Positions 1 through 7,087 of a DNA stretch of 13,391 nucleotides are shown here, piece by piece. How positions within the stretch are numbered: the first letter of the stretch is position 1; the number at the start of each line of letters is the position of its first letter. The notes under the pieces are model-generated. The model made no database searches and had not been told where the DNA came from. It saw nothing but the letters and a program-made list of their open reading frames with translations. The translations under genes were made by a program, and so were the position numbers. The stretch lies in contig MLAK01000043.1 of assembly GCA_001839685.1 (NCBI GenBank), forward strand, positions 1 through 13,391, written 5' to 3'. This DNA is from Tritrichomonas foetus (lineage: Eukaryota; Parabasalia; Tritrichomonadida; Tritrichomonadidae).

Positions 1-191
1 TTCATAAAGTTCGGGTGTATCAATTTCATTTTATTTTCGTTTTTCTCTGACGTAGCCTTGAAAAATTCATGAAAAATCATTTCTGAAATCATTTATGGGT
101 TTGGTGATGATGTCAGTGCTGGGATTCGTTCTATATGTGAAATGTTTTGAATGATTTTAGTTTTCGTTTCTGGTGTTCTGTTTTTGCTCAT
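1..191 (-). pseudogene. Possible start of a divergent minus-strand gene, with an in-frame stop, running off the left edge
   Basis: On the minus strand an ATG at 191-189 lies 17 nt downstream of a canonical trichomonad Inr (203-210). It opens 32 codons beginning MSKNRTPETKTK. A TAA at 95-93 interrupts the frame and is followed at once by an in-frame ATG (92-90), beginning MISEMIFHEFFK, which stays open for 30 codons to the window edge. I do not recognise the product. Three readings fit: a nonsense-mutated gene, a real gene starting at the second ATG, or chance. The good Inr and moderate GC favour a gene start here, but only about 60 codons are visible. Confidence 0.25.
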
Positions 192-202
192 TATCGCCCG
201 CC

Positions 203-210
203 AAAAGTGA
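203..210 (-). promoter_or_regulatory. Trichomonad initiator (Inr), minus strand
   Basis: Reads TCACTTTT on the minus strand, matching the known trichomonad Inr TCA+1-Y-W. The predicted transcription start is the A paired with position 208, 17 nt before the ATG at 191. It lies about 37 bp from the oppositely directed Inr at 243. A GC-rich box, TTTTGGCGGGC on the minus strand (196-206), overlaps it and resembles an E2F-type site. That resemblance is by motif only. Confidence 0.45.
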
Positions 211-242
211 GGCTCTATTTTACGACAAATATCTCTCTCTTA

Positions 243-249
243 TCACTCC
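243..249 (+). promoter_or_regulatory. Trichomonad initiator (Inr) of the surface-protein gene
   Basis: TCACTCC matches TCA+1-Y-W, with +1 at 245 and only 8 nt to the ATG at 253. Such a short leader is normal in trichomonads. This site fixes the start codon of the downstream gene and argues that the coding region is not truncated at its 5' end. Confidence 0.6.
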
Positions 250-252
250 AAC

Positions 253-1224
253 ATGACTCAACATATGCCATCATCTGTTATCTATGAAAACTGCTCTTTT
301 AAACTTTATTCAACAAGTTCAATTTTTTTGGTTTCTGGCCCAATCAACATATTCATTAAAAGTTGCATTTTTAGAACAAACCAATGTTTTAATTTCGTTG
401 CGGAGAGGAATAATTTTAAAATTCCATATCATCTTCATGTGTTTTCGTCCAAATTTTACATTAATTCCAAGAACCAGATAAACTCGCCTTTTATTATAAA
501 GAAATATTCAACTATTTTCCAGAAATGTGAATTCAGTGTAACAAACGAAGGTGAAGCGTTTTGCTTGTGTGGAGGTCAGATTAATCCTTTTTTCAATGAA
601 AGTTTCGGTTTTTTGGGTTGCCACTTCACTTTTTCACACAAAACTACAACAAAAGATCCTGTTTTCAATATCTCTTATATTGATAATCCTCAGAAAATTA
701 AATTGTCAAAATGCACTTTTGTTTTTTTAAATTGTAATTCTTTTTTTATGATTGAAAAAGTTTCCAAAATTCAATTCCTCAGTTGTGATTTCCGATTTAA
801 TGTATTGAATATCACATTTATTCAAATTCAATTTTTTATTAATGTTTTTAGAGTAGAAAATTGCATTTTTAGAATCCCTAAAGATGCAATTTTCTTCTAC
901 ATTGATACAAGAGAATTAGTATTGCTCCAAGATTCGAAAATACAAAATACGAAAATTGAAATCATTCAAAATATTTCATCTCTTGATTTTCAGACTTTAG
1001 AAAATCAGTCTAATAATAACAATGATCATTATTTTCATACAAACTATGATATTGTAAAGAATCAGTCTGATCAAGAAAACACGAATTATTTTCTGTACTA
1101 CTTTTTTATTGTTGCTCTCATTTTTGCAATTCTATTAATTCTTTTTGTAATATTCTTTTTCTTTATGCTGAGATTTCTTCATCACCATCAGATCAACACA
1201 ATAATTGTCACAGATACGAAATGA
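253..1224 (+). CDS. Beta-helix-like surface protein with C-terminal membrane anchor
   Basis: This 323-residue protein probably sits in the plasma membrane with its large N-terminal part outside. Seven evenly scattered C-x-F motifs (Cys 14, 38, 92, 123, 154, 178, 204; for example ENCSF, KSCIF, QKCEF, LSCDF) are mostly 24-31 residues apart. That pattern fits rungs of a right-handed parallel beta-helix, as in the Pmp-like and related surface repeat proteins that are abundant in trichomonads. An Asn/Gln-rich linker (about 250-275) leads to one strong membrane helix (about 279-305) and an 18-residue tail. No signal peptide is visible, which is common for this class in trichomonads. The start is set by the Inr at 243, and the gene ends in a double stop (TGA TAG). 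The function is unknown; adhesion is only a guess. Confidence 0.8.
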   Translation: MTQHMPSSVIYENCSFKLYSTSSIFLVSGPINIFIKSCIFRTNQCFNFVAERNNFKIPYHLHVFSSKFYINSKNQINSPFIIKKYSTIFQKCEFSVTNEGEAFCLCGGQINPFFNESFGFLGCHFTFSHKTTTKDPVFNISYIDNPQKIKLSKCTFVFLNCNSFFMIEKVSKIQFLSCDFRFNVLNITFIQIQFFINVFRVENCIFRIPKDAIFFYIDTRELVLLQDSKIQNTKIEIIQNISSLDFQTLENQSNNNNDHYFHTNYDIVKNQSDQENTNYFLYYFFIVALIFAILLILFVIFFFFMLRFLHHHQINTIIVTDTK

Positions 1225-1277
1225 TAGCAACAACAATCTATGTTTATTTAATCAATTAAAAATTGAATAATTAGTTC
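1225..1277. terminator. Shared 3' spacer of two convergent genes
   Basis: Only 53 bp separate the stop codons of the surface protein and the sugar porter. TAAA, the short trichomonad poly(A) signal, occurs on both strands here (for example in ATTAAAAATTG on plus and ATTAAATAAACA on minus). The two transcripts probably overlap at their 3' ends. This is inferred from motif and spacing. Confidence 0.35.
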
Positions 1278-2624
1278 TTACAAATCTGCTTGAGGAGCTT
1301 CACCGATTAAGTTTTCTTTCATTTGTTCAACATCATTAATATTATCTGCTTCATCACCAATTTGGTCACCCTCACCACCAACAACAACCATTGAATCTTT
1401 CACGAAGAAAATTCCGAAAATAGTGCATAAAATGCACACCCCCATCAAATACAGCATCAGACCAAATTGTCCTATAGCTTTTTTCATGTATGGAAACATG
1501 AAAGTAGCCACAGATGCAGCCGACCAGCTAGTTGCCGATGCAATCGCCATTCCAGAAGCCCTTGCAGGTGCTGAAAACATTTCTGGAATCAAAAACCACG
1601 GGATTGAAGCAAGTCCAACACCGAAACACAAAAGATAAGCAAAAAGTGCCACCATTGGAACCCATGTTGCCCAGTTCATTTTCACATTTAAAGCATAGAC
1701 AAGCAAGAAAATGGCTGATCCAGCAGATGAAAAAATCCACATTTTTCTACGTCCAAATTTATCCATAACAAAAGCGCCTACAATACATGAAAAGAATTCA
1801 GAACTCGTTGCAATTGCTGCTTGATAACCTGGATCTATGTTTAAACCAGCTTCTAGCATGAGCGGACCAACATTGCTTAAAATGGCGCCAATTCCACTAC
1901 TCTGTTGTAAAACCATCATAAAGCAGGAAATCAAAAGTGGCTTGATGTGTTTTTTGCTGCAAACACTTTCTTTTATTTTACTGCCGGTTTCTGCAGGCGA
2001 ATCCGGAACAAGCCAGATGAAAGCACCTAAAATGAATAAAAAGCTGGCAGTTACATAGACGAGGAGCCTCCATGAATGAATTGCACCAAGAAGGTTATAT
2101 AATGAATGACCAAAAGTGACAGAAACTGTATGGAGCACTCCAAAGAAACCCCGCGCATCACTTGGCGCAATTTCTACTATGTAAATTGGAATGACCAATC
2201 CGATTCCTCCCATGATGACTCCGTGAAGGCAGCGAATAACTATCGTGATCCAGAAGTGTTTCGAATTCATTGTTAACATGACTAGCCAGAAAATAACGCC
2301 TGATATTCCAATCGCGCCTGATATGACTTTACGTCGGGATTTCTTGAGTAAAAAGTTGAAGAGAAACGGGGCAATGATTGCTGAAAGCGATGGAGCTGCT
2401 TGGAAGGAGGCTGTTTCGAAGAGCGAAAGCGGGCCAAATTCTACATCGATATATTCAATTGAAGCCGATGAAAAAGCGATTGTGGCAGCACAAATCATGG
2501 AGCCACACATGAGGATTGATGCGTAAATCAGTTCTTTTCCGCAAACTGGCATTTTGATTTGATGGGAAAAATAAGTTGACCTCTCTATTTGATTTTTCAA
2601 AATGTCTGTTTGGATTCTAATCAT
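1278..2624 (-). CDS. MFS sugar-porter-family transporter
   Basis: A 12-helix membrane transporter, probably for hexoses. Sugar-porter signatures occur in order: RCLHGVIMGGIG and YIVEIAPSDARG (131-159), PDSP (207-210, cf. PESP), VLQQSSGIGAI (238-248), DKFGRRK (288-294) and PWFLIPEMF...AR (342-355, cf. PW..PE...R). The central cytoplasmic loop after helix 6 is short (about 207-229, roughly 23 residues), whereas classical sugar porters carry about 60. The C-terminal tail (about 410-448) is acidic. At 448 residues it is within family length. The start is unsure: Met1 (2624) adds 24 polar residues, while Met25 (2552) begins close to helix 1, as in most family members. Neither has a perfect Inr; TCAAATC lies about 10 nt before Met25. 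Confidence 0.92.
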   Translation of the reverse strand: MIRIQTDILKNQIERSTYFSHQIKMPVCGKELIYASILMCGSMICAATIAFSSASIEYIDVEFGPLSLFETASFQAAPSLSAIIAPFLFNFLLKKSRRKVISGAIGISGVIFWLVMLTMNSKHFWITIVIRCLHGVIMGGIGLVIPIYIVEIAPSDARGFFGVLHTVSVTFGHSLYNLLGAIHSWRLLVYVTASFLFILGAFIWLVPDSPAETGSKIKESVCSKKHIKPLLISCFMMVLQQSSGIGAILSNVGPLMLEAGLNIDPGYQAAIATSSEFFSCIVGAFVMDKFGRRKMWIFSSAGSAIFLLVYALNVKMNWATWVPMVALFAYLLCFGVGLASIPWFLIPEMFSAPARASGMAIASATSWSAASVATFMFPYMKKAIGQFGLMLYLMGVCILCTIFGIFFVKDSMVVVGGEGDQIGDEADNINDVEQMKENLIGEAPQADL

Positions 2625-3419
2625 TCAATTTTTTTTATTGTATTGAATGGAGTTGGATAATTCAATGGATAATTGAGCGAATTATTTAATATAGTTGATT
2701 CAATAGTTTTTATATTTATCTGAAAAAATCAAATTGAAATCTTTGGTGTATATAGAATAATTGTGAGTATATTAATCCACAAATAACCAAGACTCTTTTG
2801 AAGTAAAGGAAATTTGAAATTTCAAAACAAAATGGGAGGTACTTCATCGATAAATATTTTACTAACACTATATTTTAGTATATTTAGATAAATAGAAAAG
2901 AAACAAAATCTCACATAGTAAGATATGCTCAGGCTCTGGTGAATAGAAATTGAATCAGGATTTAAATATTCTGGAGCATTTGTGAAGATATTCAATTGGT
3001 AAAAAATGCCTTTTCCTCTGTTTTCTCTATTAATTGAGATATTTAACTTTCTCCATATTTCACAAATATATTTTCAAATATATATCTGTATATTATTATA
3101 TTAAAACTAAATATATAATAAGATATTTTTATTTTATAAATCAATGGATTTCTGTAATAATTATTAGACTAAAAAATTGTTTCGGCTTTATCTTAATGTT
3201 TTCTTTTTTTATTCTTTAAATTTTAAATTATTCTATTTCTAAAGAATTATTTATTTCTAAAGAATCTTTTATATCGCACTAAAAAGAAAATCGAAATTTA
3301 TAATAAATTTATTTCTCGCATATTTGTTGACGGGAATGAATAATGACAAATAATAATTCCGCTGAAAGTTATATATGTATAAAATTATATTTTTATTCAA
3401 TTAATTTGTTTTTTTTAAA
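2625..3419. other. Long AT-rich spacer between the sugar porter and the kinase-like gene
   Basis: This stretch must contain the promoter of the sugar porter (right to left), but no canonical Inr was found near Met1. No RNA gene was seen. A minus-strand frame stays open for 83 codons (3073-2822, without ATG) and includes a part of higher GC at about 2900-3010. Frames of that length occur by chance in such AT-rich DNA, so it is not called. The rest is low-complexity A/T sequence. Confidence 0.5.
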
Positions 3420-4625
3420 TTATTCGTCATCGTCGTCTTCCTCATCATCGTCATCTTCCTCTTCTGGCTCATCATTATCACTTCCATCTTCTTCAGGATC
3501 ATCATCGTCTTCTTCATTATTGTCCTCTTCATCTTCTTCTTCAGGGCCGTTTGTCATATCATCCAACAGATTCATCATTTCTTCGCCTCTTTTTTCGTCC
3601 CGCTTAACAATTTCGCCTTCCATCAACATTTCCCCTAAAGTTTCTAAAGCGAATGGCAAACTTTTCTTAGCAGCATTTTCTAAGTTTTGAATTGTTCCTA
3701 ATCGTTCAGTTGGTTTCTTTCCTATTTTTGAATCGACTGTTGCTGCATAATCATTAAATCTCTTTCCGCCGACTTTTTTACCGATATTTTTGAGATCTTC
3801 GACGATTTCCGAAATTGGCGGCCTTTCCTCTGGATTCTGTTTTGTGCACTTTTCGAAAACAGCAATGAGTGGTGATTTGATAGAACTATAATCAGCAGGA
3901 AGTTGACCATTTTTAATTAAGTTTGCTATAGAGCTCATTCTCTCTTCGCCGTAAGGGTAGTCATGTTTAGCTAGTGATAAGATTGTCATGCCAAGCATAA
4001 AAATGTCTGACTGAAGTGTTGGCTTCGTTTTGAAATCTAGCAATTCAGGTGCAAGAAAATCAATTCGTGGAAAAGTGCCAGAAAGTGCCTTGTTGTATTT
4101 GATATGAATTGGCGCAACAAATGGACGAAGCTGATGATCTAAGAAAATTGTGTATGGTGAAATATCACCATGTGGGATTTCCTGAGAATGAAGAAATTCA
4201 ATCATTTTCGCGGTTCCGTACAATATTAAAATATCTTGACATTTATCATATCCTTCAATTGGAAACTCGCCGTCTTCATGATCAACTAAAAAGAAACGAT
4301 CAAGTTCTCCGCCAGGAACAAAATCGAGATCGACATGAGGATCGCTTTTATCATCTTTTTTGGTATCTGAAATAAGGTTCCAAAAACCGTAAGAATTCGC
4401 TGTCTTTTGTAGTAAATCGATTGAATTATAGAAATCGCTTGGATGTTTCGGATCGAGTGGAGATGCTCGAACAAGAAGGGATCCTTGCTTTTTGCCAGGA
4501 ATTAAAACTGTATTAACACCTTCCCATAATATTGAAAGGTAATGTTCATCATCACCTTCATCTTCAGCCGCTTTGGTTTTCTTGGTTTTTGGAGATGAAG
4601 ATTTAAACTTTCTCGATCTTCTCAT
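3420..4625 (-). CDS. Kinase-like protein (probable pseudokinase) with Sel1-like repeat and acidic tail
   Basis: A 401-residue protein. Residues 1-27 are basic then acidic (RRSRKFK, KTKKTK), possibly a nuclear signal. The kinase-like domain spans about 30-283: HGDISPYTIFLD (152-163) replaces HRDLKPxNIxxD, with the catalytic Asp kept but Lys and Asn changed. The DFG position reads FVAP (about 169-172), so the magnesium-binding Asp is missing. The VAIK lysine is not evident (LLVRAS, 50-55). APE (192-194), SDIFMLG (206-212) and NPEERP (264-269) are preserved. Residues about 325-357 (ALETLGEMLMEG...VKRDEKRGEE) fit one degenerate Sel1 repeat, a domain often paired with kinases in trichomonads. Residues 361-401 are almost all Asp/Glu. 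This is most likely a scaffold or regulator rather than an active enzyme. No canonical Inr was found at the ATG. Confidence 0.85.
   Translation of the reverse strand: MRRSRKFKSSSPKTKKTKAAEDEGDDEHYLSILWEGVNTVLIPGKKQGSLLVRASPLDPKHPSDFYNSIDLLQKTANSYGFWNLISDTKKDDKSDPHVDLDFVPGGELDRFFLVDHEDGEFPIEGYDKCQDILILYGTAKMIEFLHSQEIPHGDISPYTIFLDHQLRPFVAPIHIKYNKALSGTFPRIDFLAPELLDFKTKPTLQSDIFMLGMTILSLAKHDYPYGEERMSSIANLIKNGQLPADYSSIKSPLIAVFEKCTKQNPEERPPISEIVEDLKNIGKKVGGKRFNDYAATVDSKIGKKPTERLGTIQNLENAAKKSLPFALETLGEMLMEGEIVKRDEKRGEEMMNLLDDMTNGPEEEDEEDNNEEDDDDPEEDGSDNDEPEEEDDDDEEDDDDE
3423..3545 (-). repeat. GA(T/A/G) triplet low-complexity run encoding the acidic tail
   Basis: Degenerate GAT/GAC/GAA/GAG codons encode about 41 mostly acidic residues at the end of the kinase-like protein. 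The run is prone to slippage, so tail length may vary between strains. On the opposite strand it gives a spurious poly-serine frame. Confidence 0.8.
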
Positions 4626-4903
4626 TTAACAATGCATATGTCATGAACCTTAAATAATAGAAAAAGATAATATGTCAGAGTTAAATACATTTAAAAAGTT
4701 TAATTAAATAATCACTTCATCAGAAGATAAAATATAGAAAAAACGAGAACTTATCAAATATTTGACCTTGGATAATATGAAGAGAACTTTTTAAGTGATA
4801 CACGTTTTCCAATTGTTGGTTAATTAGTTATGTGTTAACTTCCTTTTTGATACTTCATGATCATTATGTGAAAAGGATTAAACGTTCACCTTTCAAATCT
4901 AAA

Positions 4904-4910
4904 TCATTCC
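4904..4910 (+). promoter_or_regulatory. Trichomonad initiator (Inr) of the first Rab gene
   Basis: TCATTCC matches the Inr consensus exactly. The predicted start is 4906, 11 nt before the ATG at 4917. It supports the annotated start, including the short basic N-terminal extension. Confidence 0.6.
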
Positions 4911-4916
4911 AAAAAA

Positions 4917-5513
4917 ATGAGGATGAGAGCAAAGTGGAGCGTCGATTTAGGTACAAAGGTTGTACTACTTGGGAATTCAGGAGCGGGAAAAACATCAATC
5001 CTTCAATATCAACTTTCCGGAAAATCTTTGCCGAATCATCAATCAACCATAGGCTGCCAATTCAATGACGTTTCAGTTCAAATCGATGACAATAATAACC
5101 AGAATGTAGTCCTCAAAGTATGGGATACTGCCGGTCAAGAAGTTTATCGATCGATTGTTCCAGTTTATGTTCGAGATTCTGCTGCAGCAATTCTAGTATT
5201 CGACGTATCAGAAAAGAAATCGTTTGATGCTTTAGAAGGGTGGCGAGAACTTTTACTTGAAGAACAAACTGGGCAGGTTCAGCTTTACATAGTGGCGAAT
5301 AAAATTGACCTTGAAGAAAAAGTGACAGCAATAGATGCAGAAAAATATGCAGAACGAGTTCATGCAAAATTATTCCGTTGTTGTGCTCATGATGGTCGAG
5401 GAATTTCGGAACTTTTCAAACAAGTCGCAAAAGATGTCGGCGAAAACAGAGCTCCGCCAATTGATACAAAACCAGCGCTTCAAGAAACAGAACAAAAGAA
5501 ACAATGTTGCTGA
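4917..5513 (+). CDS. Divergent Rab-family small GTPase
   Basis: A membrane-traffic switch protein of 198 residues. G-box motifs are P-loop GNSGAGKT (19-26), switch I STIG with Thr44, DTAGQE (70-75) and NKID (128-131). The C-terminus QKKQCC carries the double cysteine for geranylgeranylation, so it cycles on and off membranes with GDI. The G5 box is unusual: RCCAH (154-158) replaces ETSAK, leaving only Ala. Switch II reads QEVYRS, with Val where most Rabs have Arg; the second Rab in this window shares that. I could not assign a human Rab subfamily, and it may be trichomonad-specific. The start is fixed by the Inr at 4904. It is transcribed divergently from the kinase-like gene, with about 290 bp between the ATGs. 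Confidence 0.93.
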   Translation: MRMRAKWSVDLGTKVVLLGNSGAGKTSILQYQLSGKSLPNHQSTIGCQFNDVSVQIDDNNNQNVVLKVWDTAGQEVYRSIVPVYVRDSAAAILVFDVSEKKSFDALEGWRELLLEEQTGQVQLYIVANKIDLEEKVTAIDAEKYAERVHAKLFRCCAHDGRGISELFKQVAKDVGENRAPPIDTKPALQETEQKKQCC

Positions 5514-5646
5514 AAAACTTCTTTTTTTGATGAATTATTCATCTTATCCCAAAAGTTGATAGTATTTTTGTTTAATTTGATTTTGAAAACGAATTCGTTT
5601 TCTTATCTTTAATTCAAATATTATTTCTCATTTTACATTTATAATT

Positions 5647-5755
5647 CTTTGATGATTCATTTTCATTCCTTGATGATTCGTTTATAATTTATTGATGATT
5701 AATTATTATTCCTTGATCTTTTATTTTTATTTCCTTGATGATTCATCTTTTCTGG
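5647..5755 (+). repeat. Imperfect tandem repeat, five units of about 22 bp
   Basis: Units begin at 5647, 5669, 5691, 5712 and 5734, of 22, 22, 21, 22 and 22 bp. Most open with CTTGATGATTC followed by a T-rich half; the fourth carries CTTGATCTTTT. The array lies in the 412-bp spacer between the convergent Rab and tetraspanin-like genes, so it may be transcribed in the Rab 3' end. No other feature was seen in that spacer. Confidence 0.7.
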
Positions 5756-5925
5756 TTTCGCTTCAAACAGTTGTTTTCATGAAACTCTAAATAATAATTC
5801 AGCAATAATTTGTATTTATTAAAAGAAAGAATGATAATTAATTGCACTTTTTTTGTTTATTAAATAGTTTGTGTTTTTCGCTGCGTATTAATTCAAATAA
5901 TAATAGTGATAGTTCATGGTTGTGT

Positions 5926-6516
5926 TTATAAAAAGTTAATCTTTTCTGTAAGTTGCTGAGGTATGCCTGGTTTTCGACAGTTTGATGCAAAAATAAAGTA
6001 CACCGATATTCCGCCTAATAATCCAAAAAGAATTAAAACAACGCCCATGCTGATAATTAAAGCATTCGCTTCTTTATTTATAAATTTCTCGCATGATTGT
6101 GTAGTATTAATTATCATGTCTGTTGATGAAGAATATCCGCTGCAATTGTATTTATTCTCTATTGAATTTTTTACTTCTGTTAATTTATCATTCGTCCATA
6201 TTTTTTCGAGTTGATATAAAAAGTGAACACGATATCCAAGAATGACTGGACCGGAATTTACACAAACCAATGCAATAATTAAAACAATTGTTCCTTGAGC
6301 TAATTTTGTAACACGATTTCCTCTAAAAGTTGCATATAAGATAAAAATGAAGCAGCATAAAAGAATCAATGAAATGATTCCAGATGCAATTGTAGGTCCC
6401 ATTCCAAAATTAAATATTTTCGAAGCAAGCAAAAATGTGAAGAAACCTAGTGTACCTGTAATGCAGAAAAGTGATATGTTTGAGACAAGTGCAACAAAAC
6501 ATGATTTCTTATCCAT
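5926..6516 (-). CDS. Tetraspanin-like four-pass membrane protein
   Basis: A 196-residue protein with four hydrophobic helices at about 7-31, 42-62, 72-97 and 152-176. There is a small first loop, and a larger loop between helices 3 and 4 (about 98-151) that would face outside. The N-terminus (MDKKSCF) is short and cytosolic with a possible palmitoylated Cys. This is tetraspanin topology; such proteins organise membrane microdomains and occur on trichomonad surfaces and vesicles. The large loop has only two cysteines (125, 142) and NCSG (124-127) where classical tetraspanins have CCG, so it is a reduced member. Two N-glycosylation sequons (Asn124, Asn137) are visible. The ATG is supported by an Inr 14 nt upstream. 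Another four-helix family cannot be excluded. Confidence 0.8.
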   Translation of the reverse strand: MDKKSCFVALVSNISLFCITGTLGFFTFLLASKIFNFGMGPTIASGIISLILLCCFIFILYATFRGNRVTKLAQGTIVLIIALVCVNSGPVILGYRVHFLYQLEKIWTNDKLTEVKNSIENKYNCSGYSSSTDMIINTTQSCEKFINKEANALIISMGVVLILFGLLGGISVYFIFASNCRKPGIPQQLTEKINFL

Positions 6517-6524
6517 GATTTTTG

Positions 6525-6532
6525 AAAAATGA
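6525..6532 (-). promoter_or_regulatory. Trichomonad initiator (Inr) of the tetraspanin-like gene
   Basis: TCATTTTT on the minus strand fits the Inr. The start would be at 6530, 14 nt before the ATG. A second match (TCATTTTA, 6535-6542) lies just upstream and could be an alternative start. Confidence 0.5.
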
Positions 6533-6833
6533 AATAAAATGAAGTAATTTTGATCGATAAAATTAATACTTTAAAAAGTTTTTACTATCAAATTATATTC
6601 AATTTTGAATGGGTATTCAGAAATTTTCTACACCTTCAATTGTTTCCAGACAATTGGAATTTGTATTTTCGTTTTTTCTCGATTTTCTCATTCACATAAT
6701 TAAATTTATATTTGTCCTATATAAATACAAATAATATTATACCATAATAAAAATCAATATTTGATTATGAAGATATCAAATGATTCATTTGCAAAATTTC
6801 ATTCATGCTATTTTGAGAAATATACACTTTTAT

Positions 6834-7013
6834 TTAGGTTTTAGATGGTATAAAACATTTGAAATGATGTTCTTTTTCGCTAAACTTCATTAAATTGTTG
6901 ACTAAAGTCAATATTTCTGATCTTGACTTTTTTATTGGTGAATCTGAAGTTTCACTTCTTGCATCAAAAATAGTGATAGTGTTGGCTGGATCATCGTTTC
7001 TTAATTTTTCATA
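6834..7013 (-). pseudogene. Coding-like relic in the promoter region between two divergent genes
   Basis: A minus-strand frame of 59 codons with no ATG at its start ends at TAA 6836-6834. It is richer in GC than its AT-rich surroundings and reads like real protein (for example KLRNDDPANTITIFDARSE and SEILTLVNNLMKFSEKEHH). Just upstream another frame carries QSLTEDDMK and would join this one if one A were added to the A-run at about 7005-7009. This suggests the 3' end of a gene broken by a homopolymer frameshift. The family is not recognised. Chance remains possible because length alone is not significant here. Confidence 0.35.
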
Positions 7014-7076
7014 TCATCCTCAGTTAAGCTTTGAATAAAGATAACGATTAAAACTAATACAATAAAAAACACATCA

Positions 7077-7083
7077 TCATAAA
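7077..7083 (+). promoter_or_regulatory. Probable initiator (Inr) of the SLC35F6-like gene
   Basis: TCATAAA satisfies the core TCA+1-Y-W, with +1 at 7079 and 9 nt to the ATG at 7088. The match is weaker after +3 than the other Inr elements here, but the position is right. Confidence 0.45.
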
Positions 7084-7087
7084 AACC

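Noticed and set aside
2838..2879. Possible short intron (GTACTT...ACTAACAC...TTTTAG)
   Set aside because: It contains ACTAACAC like the trichomonad branch site, but the 5' site deviates, the distance from ACTAAC to AG is longer than the fixed trichomonad form, and splicing gives only a few codons before a stop.
2822..3073. Minus-strand frame open for 83 codons, part of it GC-richer
   Set aside because: No ATG at the start, no Inr, no recognisable family. About this many open codons are expected by chance somewhere in the window.
3343..3690. Plus-strand frame rich in serine
   Set aside because: It is the complement of the Asp/Glu codon run of the kinase-like gene; no promoter or independent support.
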